From: Microcoleus asticus IPMA8
GTDB lineage: Bacteria > Cyanobacteriota > Cyanobacteriia > Cyanobacteriales > Microcoleaceae
Reading direction: 5' to 3'
DNA length: 20,066 nt
NCBI RefSeq assembly: GCF_013179805.1
Contig: NZ_SRRZ01000133.1
Coordinates: 1 to 20,066, forward strand
In this document: positions 7,562-12,942 of the stretch, piece by piece
How the letters are laid out: every line of letters begins with the position of its first letter
Numbering within the stretch: position 1 is the first letter of the stretch
Notes under the pieces: model-generated
Seen by the model: only the letters and a program-made list of their open reading frames with translations
Database searches by the model: none
Told to the model about the DNA's origin: nothing
Program-made: the position numbers and the translations under genes

Positions 7562-8161
7562 ATGCAGAAGATTGCTCTTTTTGGAACCAGTGCCGATCCG
7601 CCTACAGCGGGACACAAAACTATCCTGAATTGGCTTTCCCAAAATTTTGATTGGGTAGCAGTTTGGGCGTCGGACAATCCTTTTAAGTCGCACCAAACTT
7701 CTCTAGAACACCGATCGGCAATGCTGCTGTTAATCATTCAAGAAATTAATTCGCCGAGACACAATCTTTGCTTGCATCCAGAACTCAGCAGTCCGAGGAC
7801 TCTAGAAACTGTGGAACAAGCAAGATTGCTGTGGCCGGATGCAGATTTGACGCTGGTAATAGGTTCGGACTTGGTGGGGCAACTGTCTCGCTGGTACAAA
7901 TTTGAAGAATTGTTAAAACAAGTGGAGTTGCTGATAGTACCGCGACCGGGTTATCCGTCAGAACAATTAGATTTGTGGCAGTTGAGGCGGATGGGTGCAG
8001 AGGTGGCGATCGCATCTTTGAGTGCTCCCAATGTTTCTTCTACCTCTTATCGGGAAACAGGAGACAGGGAAGCTTTGACTCCGACCATCGAAGATTACAT
8101 CAATAGGGAGCATTTGTACGCATGGCACGAGGCACAAAAAAGGGCGAAGGTTGCTCATTAG
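7562..8161 (+). CDS. nadD: Nicotinate-nucleotide adenylyltransferase
   Basis: This 199-residue enzyme transfers AMP from ATP to nicotinate mononucleotide, giving deamido-NAD, the second Preiss-Handler step. It has the nucleotidyltransferase fold with GTSADPPTAGH (8-18), where T15 and H18 form the (H/T)xGH ATP-binding motif, and the C-terminal VSSTSYRE (158-165), the ISSTxIR-like motif. Asp-Leu-Val in IGSDLVGQLSRWYKFEEL is also typical of NadD. Length is normal. The ATG is at 7562. No Shine-Dalgarno sequence is evident after the heptamer array, so coupling to pncB is uncertain. Its last 40 bases overlap the start of the NrtR-like gene in another frame, so the two are probably translationally coupled. 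Confidence 0.92.
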   Translation: MQKIALFGTSADPPTAGHKTILNWLSQNFDWVAVWASDNPFKSHQTSLEHRSAMLLLIIQEINSPRHNLCLHPELSSPRTLETVEQARLLWPDADLTLVIGSDLVGQLSRWYKFEELLKQVELLIVPRPGYPSEQLDLWQLRRMGAEVAIASLSAPNVSSTSYRETGDREALTPTIEDYINREHLYAWHEAQKRAKVAH

Positions 8162-8871
8162 CTGACTTTAAAGTAGGAGTAGATAATGTTATTTTTTCCG
8201 TCGATGCCGTGCAGAACCGCTTGTTGGTGCTGTTGGTAATGCGGCAAGACGAACCGTTTATCGATTCTTGGAGTCTTCCCGGTACTTTGGTGCGGCACGG
8301 AGAGTCTCTTGAAAATGCAGCTTACCGGATTTTGTCTGAGAAAATTCGGGTGAAAAATCTGTATCTGGAGCAACTTTATACTTTTGGGGAACCGGGGCGC
8401 GATCCTCGGGAATTTACCAGGGGCGATCGCTATCTTTCGGTGAGTTATTTTGCTTTGGTTCGCTTTGAGGAAGCTGAGTTAATTGCTGGAAGTGTAGTGG
8501 CGGGTGTCGGCCACCGCGTCGGCGGCATTGCTTGGTATCCCGTGCAACAAGTTCCTAAGCTGGCTTTCGATCACAATCAAATTCTCGAATACGGATACCG
8601 GCGACTGCGCAACAAACTTGAATACAGTCCGGTAGCTTTTGAAGTTTTGCCGGAACTTTTTACTTTGAGCGATTTGTATCAATTGTATACAACTATTTTG
8701 GGAGAAAGTTTTTCTGATTATTCTAATTTTAGATCTCGATTGTTAAAATTGGGTTTTTTGTTCGATACCGGTGTTAAGGTTTCGCGGGGGGCTGGCCGCC
8801 CTGCTAGTTTGTACCGCTTTGATGCGGCAGCTTTTGCTCCTTTCAAAAATAAGCCGCTGGTGTTTATCTAG
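8122..8871 (+). CDS. nrtR: NrtR-type Nudix-fold transcriptional regulator of NAD metabolism
   Basis: This 249-residue protein has an N-terminal Nudix-like domain (about 18-155) and a C-terminal winged-helix DNA-binding region (about 165-249, ending RPASLYRFD). That is the NrtR architecture. Known NrtR proteins bind ADP-ribose or NAD-derived ligands and repress NAD biosynthesis genes. The Nudix box (54-77) is degenerate: the second Gly is T55, E61 and R69 remain, the following Glu is I70, the last catalytic Glu is K74, and the terminal Gly is R76. Hydrolase activity is therefore unlikely and a sensor role likely. ATG 8122 lies inside nadD (40-nt overlap) with AGGGAG at 8105-8110. A later start near residue 18 would still keep the domain. 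It lies between nadD and nadE, fitting control of these genes (inference). Confidence 0.87.
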   Translation: MARGTKKGEGCSLADFKVGVDNVIFSVDAVQNRLLVLLVMRQDEPFIDSWSLPGTLVRHGESLENAAYRILSEKIRVKNLYLEQLYTFGEPGRDPREFTRGDRYLSVSYFALVRFEEAELIAGSVVAGVGHRVGGIAWYPVQQVPKLAFDHNQILEYGYRRLRNKLEYSPVAFEVLPELFTLSDLYQLYTTILGESFSDYSNFRSRLLKLGFLFDTGVKVSRGAGRPASLYRFDAAAFAPFKNKPLVFI

Positions 8872-8941
8872 CTGTTCCTTGGATGACATTCGGGGATCAA
8901 TTGAGTAACATTAGAATAGAAGCTATTAAGGAGTGCCGGCG

Positions 8942-9235
8942 ATGAAAGACCCAGATGAATGCGCTAATATTAACGAAGTTCGGGAGGAAATTGATATCAT
9001 AGATCGAGAAGTGATCGACGCTTTGAGCAAGAGATTTAAATACGTCGTCGCGGCAGCAAGGTTCAAAACAAGTGAAGCTGGCGTTAGAGCGCCCGATCGC
9101 TTTCATGCTATGTTACAGCAGCGGCGCGAGTGGGCTTTAGAATCGGGTTTGAATCCTGATGTGGTTGAAAATATTTACCGGGATTTGGTAAATTATTATA
9201 TTGAGGAAGAATTGAAACATTACAAATCTGAGTAA
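8942..9235 (+). CDS. AroQ-fold chorismate mutase / isochorismate pyruvate lyase (PchB-like)
   Basis: This 97-residue all-helical protein aligns by eye along its whole length with Pseudomonas PchB. PchB converts isochorismate to salicylate plus pyruvate and also has weak chorismate mutase activity. Active-site residues fall at identical numbers: R14 (VREEID), R31 (LSKRF) and K42 (ARFKTSEA). The APDR-xxxML-xxRREWA segment is also shared. At position 90, where PchB has Gln (YIAEQ), this protein has Glu (YIEEE); a Glu there occurs in other mutases such as yeast. Which reaction dominates cannot be told from sequence. AAGGAG at 8928-8933, 8 bases before ATG 8942, fixes the start and rejects the GTG at 8933. 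It sits between the NrtR-like gene and nadE, an unexplained shikimate-pathway gene among NAD genes. Confidence 0.88.
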   Translation: MKDPDECANINEVREEIDIIDREVIDALSKRFKYVVAAARFKTSEAGVRAPDRFHAMLQQRREWALESGLNPDVVENIYRDLVNYYIEEELKHYKSE

Positions 9236-9257
9236 TGTTTCCCTATATTCAAATCTA

Positions 9258-9291
9258 GGACTATAGGAAATCGAGTCCGCGCGGGCGGACT
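9258..9291 (+). promoter_or_regulatory. Overlapping alternative hairpins upstream of nadE
   Basis: AGTCCGC (9274-9280) pairs with GCGGACT (9285-9291) around a GCGG tetraloop. Part of the same strand, AGTCC (9274-9278), can instead pair with GGACT (9258-9262), so the stems are mutually exclusive. The hairpin ends 33 bases before the nadE ATG and lacks a T tract. It may be a dispersed GC-rich element or a leader switch. Confidence 0.4.
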
Positions 9292-9324
9292 GTTAGCAAT
9301 ATTTATGGTAGTGATGCAGGTAAT

Positions 9325-11055
9325 ATGAAAATTGCGATCGCACAACTCAACCCTACTATTGGTGATATCTTTGGCAACTCCAACCTAATTCTGGAGGCTG
9401 CCAAAAAAGCGGAGGTTGAGGGCGCAAACTTATTGCTAACACCGGAACTTTCCCTGATCGGTTATCCGCCGCGCGATTTGTTGATAGATCCGAGTTTCAT
9501 TGCAGCCGCAGGCGCACAGTTGCAGCAACTGGCGCAAGCTTTGCCGCCGAAGTTGGCAGTCATAGTCGGCACTGCCGTACCTAATGCTAATGCTGTTCAA
9601 CTCGGCGGAAAATCATTGTTTAACAGCGCTGTTTTGTTGCAAAATGGTGCTGTTAAAAAAGTTTTTCATAAACGCTTGTTGCCTACTTATGATGTATTTG
9701 ATGAAGATAGATATTTTGAACCGGGAGAAAACAGCAATTACTTTTCTATTGGCGAAGCCAAAATCGGCGTGACAATTTGTGAAGATTTGTGGAACAATGA
9801 GGAGTTTTGGGGTAAACGCAGTTACGCGGGCGATCCTGTTTCCGATTTGGCAAAATTGGGCGTAGATTTAGTAGTGAATTTGTCGGCATCGCCTTACTGT
9901 GCGGGGAAGCGAGGAGTGCGATCGGCGATGTTGCAGCACAGCGTTATCCGCTGCGGAATACCAATTATTTACGCTAATCAAATAGGGGGAAATGACGACA
10001 TTATTTTTGACGGCAGCAGTTTTGCTGTGAATCGAAAGAGTGATTTGATTCAGGTATTAGCTTCTTTTGAAACTGATTTTGCGGTGCTGGAATATGACGC
10101 AGCTAAACAAGATTTAGTGGGCAGCAATCAGCAAAATGCAGCAGGAATTGAGGCGGCGCCGTTGAGTTTTTATCCTGCCGAGGGAGATGCAGAAATTTGG
10201 GCTGCTTTGGTTTTGGGAGTGCGAGATTATGTTCGCAAGTGCGGTTTTTCTAAGGTTGTACTCGGTTTGAGCGGCGGGATAGATTCGGCTTTGGTGGCGA
10301 CGATCGCCAGTTGCGCGATCGGGCCCGAAAATGTTCTAGGGGTGCTGATGCCTTCTCCTTACAGTTCGGATCATTCGGTTAATGATGCTTTGGAATTAGC
10401 CCGAAATCTGGGCGTTGCGATCGAACTATTGCCGATCGGCGATTTGATGAAAACTTACGATCGCACTCTCGCCAATTTGTTTGTCAACACACCTTTCGGA
10501 ATTGCTGAGGAAAATATTCAATCGCGGATTCGAGGCAATCTGTTGATGGCAATTTCTAATAAGTTCGGACATTTGCTGCTTTCGACTGGCAATAAGTCGG
10601 AAATGGCGGTGGGTTACTGCACTCTCTACGGCGATATGAATGGGGGATTGGCGGTGATTTCTGATGTCCCGAAAACCCGCGTTTATTCGCTTTGTCGGTG
10701 GCTGAATTATGGGAGTGAGAATATCAAAAATCAGGCAGAGTTGGGAAAGGAAATTATTCCGGTTAATATTATTAGTAAAGCGCCTAGTGCTGAACTGAAA
10801 CCAGGACAAATTGACCAAGATTCTTTGCCGGATTACGATGTTTTAGATGACATATTGCAGCGGTCGATCGAAAATCACGAATCTGCCCAACAAATTATCG
10901 CTGCCGGACACGATGAAGCGGTGGTTAAACGTGTAGTAAAATTAGTGAGGCAAGCGGAGTTTAAACGGCGACAAGCAGCCCCGGGTTTGAAAATTAGCGA
11001 TCGAGCTTTTGGTACCGGTTGGCGGATGCCGATTGCCAAAGTTTCCTCTTATTAA
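9325..11055 (+). CDS. nadE: Glutamine-dependent NAD+ synthetase
   Basis: This 576-residue, two-domain enzyme makes NAD+ from deamido-NAD, ATP and glutamine, the last Preiss-Handler step. The N-terminal nitrilase-like glutaminase domain (1 to about 260) shows the complete catalytic triad: E41 (LTPELSLIGYPPRD), K116 (FHKRLLPTYDVFDEDRYF) and C152 (VTICEDLWN). The synthetase domain (about 285-576) has the PP-loop SGGIDS at 316-321, STGNKSEMAVGY, and a normal RRQAAPGLKISDRAFGTGWRMPI end. Length is typical of bacterial glutamine-using NadE. The start is ATG 9325 (MKIAIAQLNPTIGD). The stop is only 7 bases before the next gene, the RTX-DUF192 fusion, so co-transcription is likely. Confidence 0.96.
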   Translation: MKIAIAQLNPTIGDIFGNSNLILEAAKKAEVEGANLLLTPELSLIGYPPRDLLIDPSFIAAAGAQLQQLAQALPPKLAVIVGTAVPNANAVQLGGKSLFNSAVLLQNGAVKKVFHKRLLPTYDVFDEDRYFEPGENSNYFSIGEAKIGVTICEDLWNNEEFWGKRSYAGDPVSDLAKLGVDLVVNLSASPYCAGKRGVRSAMLQHSVIRCGIPIIYANQIGGNDDIIFDGSSFAVNRKSDLIQVLASFETDFAVLEYDAAKQDLVGSNQQNAAGIEAAPLSFYPAEGDAEIWAALVLGVRDYVRKCGFSKVVLGLSGGIDSALVATIASCAIGPENVLGVLMPSPYSSDHSVNDALELARNLGVAIELLPIGDLMKTYDRTLANLFVNTPFGIAEENIQSRIRGNLLMAISNKFGHLLLSTGNKSEMAVGYCTLYGDMNGGLAVISDVPKTRVYSLCRWLNYGSENIKNQAELGKEIIPVNIISKAPSAELKPGQIDQDSLPDYDVLDDILQRSIENHESAQQIIAAGHDEAVVKRVVKLVRQAEFKRRQAAPGLKISDRAFGTGWRMPIAKVSSY

Positions 11056-11062
11056 ACGCAAA

Positions 11063-11992
11063 ATGGTTAACATCGACGGTAGTTTCGGCTTCGATTTTCT
11101 CCTGGGAACTCTCAGCAACGATACGATTAGAGGATTTGCGGGTAATGATACTGTTCAAGGTTTGGGGGGAAACGACCGAATTTTTGGCGATCGGGAAAAT
11201 GACTTGCTAGCAGGAAATGAAGGCGCTGATACACTGTCTGGCGGTCAGGGAAGCGATACAATCTATGGAGGACAAGACTCCGATTGGATGTTTGGCGATC
11301 GGGGTAACGATTTGCTAACAGGCGGCGAAAGCGGGGATATCTTGACAGGAGGCGCGGGCGATGATTTATTTGTGATTGAAAGAACCGCCGTCGCATCTAC
11401 TATTACAGAAGCTGATATAATTACAGATTTTGGCAACGGCAATGATAAAATTGTCTTGACAGAAGGCATGAAGTTTAGCGATTTGGATCTTTCTGTTTTC
11501 GACAACCAAACTGTTATGAAAGATAAAAACTCTGGTAATTATTTAGGAGTTGTTTCGGGAAATTCTAATCTGACGGAATCAAACTTTATATCGCTGTTTG
11601 GCGGAATAGATAGGGGTCAGCTTTTGCCAATTTCTGTTAACACGATCGTAGCCGATCGCGCGATCGGACTGGAAGTGGCGCAAACTCCCCAAGAACAAGC
11701 CACAGGTTTAATGTTTCGGACAGAATTACCGGACGACAGGGGAATGTTTTTCCCGATCGAACCCGCGCGAAACGTGCGTTTTTGGATGAAAAACGTGTTG
11801 ATTGAACTCGATATGGTTTTTCTGCGGGAAGGCGTAGTGCAGGCGATAATTCCTAACGTACCGCCGTGTTTGAGCGAAACCTGCCCCAACTACGGCCCGG
11901 ATGTTCCCGTTGACGGAGTTATTGAACTCAAAGGCGGAAGGGCAGCCCAATTGGGATTGAAAGTGGGCGATCGGATTCCCAATTTGCCCTAA
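11063..11992 (+). CDS. RTX calcium-binding repeat protein fused to a DUF192 domain
   Basis: This 309-residue protein has two parts. Residues 15-104 are ten back-to-back RTX nonapeptides of the GGxGxDxUx type (e.g. GFAGNDTVQ, GLGGNDRIF, GGQGSDTIY, GGAGDDLFV), expected to fold as a Ca2+-stabilised beta-roll. They are followed by ADIITDFGNGNDKIVL (about 118-133), the trailing segment usual in type I-secreted RTX proteins. Residues about 193-306 are a DUF192 domain: QEQATGLMFRTELPDDRGMFF, RNVRFWMKN, LDMVFL, then PCLSETCPNYG and VIELKGG. DUF192 has no assigned reaction and is often found behind a signal peptide; here there is none. Type I secretion through the RTX part is an inference, unusual because RTX signals normally sit at the C-terminus. 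I start at ATG 11063, 7 bases after nadE; a TTG at 11009 would overlap nadE and adds nothing. Confidence 0.88.
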   Translation: MVNIDGSFGFDFLLGTLSNDTIRGFAGNDTVQGLGGNDRIFGDRENDLLAGNEGADTLSGGQGSDTIYGGQDSDWMFGDRGNDLLTGGESGDILTGGAGDDLFVIERTAVASTITEADIITDFGNGNDKIVLTEGMKFSDLDLSVFDNQTVMKDKNSGNYLGVVSGNSNLTESNFISLFGGIDRGQLLPISVNTIVADRAIGLEVAQTPQEQATGLMFRTELPDDRGMFFPIEPARNVRFWMKNVLIELDMVFLREGVVQAIIPNVPPCLSETCPNYGPDVPVDGVIELKGGRAAQLGLKVGDRIPNLP

Positions 11993-12035
11993 AAGGTATA
12001 TGATTTTATCGCAGCATTTAACTTTTTTGCATCCA

Positions 12036-12368
12036 ATGAACCCTATTGAATTAAAAATAATCCCCAATCAAACTCAAGACGGTTTAGCTTACCAACATTT
12101 GCGCTTGCGGATTACAACTCAAGACGGTATTATCACACCCGATGATTTACAAGGTTTGAAACTTCCTCAAAATGTTCAATTCAGCCAAGGAATTGTCATT
12201 GAAGGTAGAGGAGCGATTTGGCTGTACGGGTATTTAGTGCACGAATGCCATCCTGCGGCTTGGGTTGGATGTTACGATCCGCGATTAGAAGGTGCGGTGG
12301 TAGTAGCGACGCACAAGCACGAGGTATCAGTTGGACAGGTATTAAAATTGAGTTTACCGAGTGATTAA
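12036..12368 (+). CDS. Csx3/Crn3-family protein (putative cyclic-oligoadenylate ring nuclease), stand-alone
   Basis: This 110-residue protein ends with a segment closely resembling Csx3 of Archaeoglobus fulgidus (AF1864). The shared core is EGRGAIWLYGYLVHECHP (56-73) then YDPRLEGAVVV (80-90) and TH (92-93). Residues implicated in archaeal Csx3 (H57, H60, D69, R71, H80) correspond to H69, H72, D81, R83 and H93 here, all conserved, with one extra residue (E85). Csx3 proteins are CRISPR type III-associated and degrade cyclic tetra-adenylate (Crn3 ring nucleases). In cyanobacteria some are fused to an AAA domain; this one is not. No cas gene or CRISPR array is in the window. The start is uncertain: ATG 12000 follows AAAAGG directly, but the fold begins at ATG 12036. 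It lies 43 bases after the RTX-DUF192 gene on the same strand. Confidence 0.8.
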   Translation: MNPIELKIIPNQTQDGLAYQHLRLRITTQDGIITPDDLQGLKLPQNVQFSQGIVIEGRGAIWLYGYLVHECHPAAWVGCYDPRLEGAVVVATHKHEVSVGQVLKLSLPSD

Positions 12369-12400
12369 ATTAGATTGTGTTGGGTAAATTAACCGTAAGA

Positions 12401-12484
12401 TTTGTAGGGGCGGGTTTTACCAACAATCTTTGATTCACATATCCACAATATTTATCAATCCGCCCTGTCCCTATGTAATTTTTA
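12401..12484. repeat. Imperfect inverted repeat, GTAGGGGCGGG type
   Basis: The left end GTAGGGGCGGGTTT (12404-12417) is mirrored imperfectly by AATCCGCCCTGTCCCTATG near 12458-12477. The layout resembles a decayed small mobile repeat; no coding capacity is seen. Confidence 0.45.
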
Positions 12485-12518
12485 TTTGTAATAACTCCTA
12501 TGTTGCACGATTCTCAAG

Positions 12519-12538
12519 AACAGGCTTTCCGACCTGTT
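12519..12538. repeat. Short hairpin AACAGG/CCTGTT
   Basis: AACAGG (12519-12524) pairs with CCTGTT (12533-12538) around an 8-nt loop. It is followed by GGTGGGGTGGGCATCCTGC, reminiscent of intergenic repeat debris. There is no T tract. Confidence 0.4.
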
Positions 12539-12832
12539 CCACAATAATTCAATTTTTGGGTGGGGTGGGCATCCTGCGCGCCCTAAAAGGATTATTGAGA
12601 ATGGTGCAAGATGTGAGTAATAACCTACTTAGTATCGCGCGATCGCCCAAAAAACCTTTAAGTTTAACTATAACAACACTTCGGAGACTTTCAGGGTTCC
12701 CGTATGGGCGCTGATTCCCAGTTTATACGAATTTTTGCGTCTAGTAACGAGAAATATACGAAGAAACCCGTTTTCATCAGTCAGTATGCGTGCAGGACTA
12801 ATACCCGCACTCGCCCACAAAGAAACATTTAT

Positions 12833-12922
12833 AGGACTTGCGCAAGAGAGCAATTTTTACACTATTTGTGGAGGTAAGGTGCACGCTTCGCACCCTACAG
12901 ATAGTGTCTGTGCCTAAGTCCT
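12833..12922. mobile_element. 90-bp MITE-like element with nested inverted repeats
   Basis: The terminal arms AGGACTTGCGCA and, on the other strand, AGGACTTAGGCA agree at 10 of 12 positions. A second inverted repeat lies inside, ACACTAT (12859-12865) with ATAGTGT (12901-12907). A third is at the centre, GGTGC (12878-12882) with GCACC (12890-12894). The element can fold as one long interrupted hairpin and encodes nothing. A non-autonomous element mobilised by a transposase elsewhere is an inference. No clear target-site duplication is visible. Confidence 0.6.
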
Positions 12923-12942
12923 GACTTAATTTTAATGAAAAT

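Larger units (their letters stand above)
12369..12942. other. Repeat-rich convergent intergenic region
   Basis: About 570 bases lie between two convergent genes with no believable CDS; the short open frames read through repeats. It holds an imperfect long inverted repeat (12401-12484), a small hairpin (12519-12538), an AGAAACC-type fragment (12762-12775) and a 90-bp MITE-like element (12833-12922). Confidence 0.7.

Noticed and set aside
11009..11992. Longer RTX-DUF192 reading frame from TTG 11009
   Set aside because: The extra 18 codons overlap nadE and lack any motif; ATG 11063 fits the spacing better.
12430..12917. Short open frames in the convergent gap (12430-12714 and 12735-12917)
   Set aside because: They translate repeat fragments and the MITE-like element and have no plausible starts.
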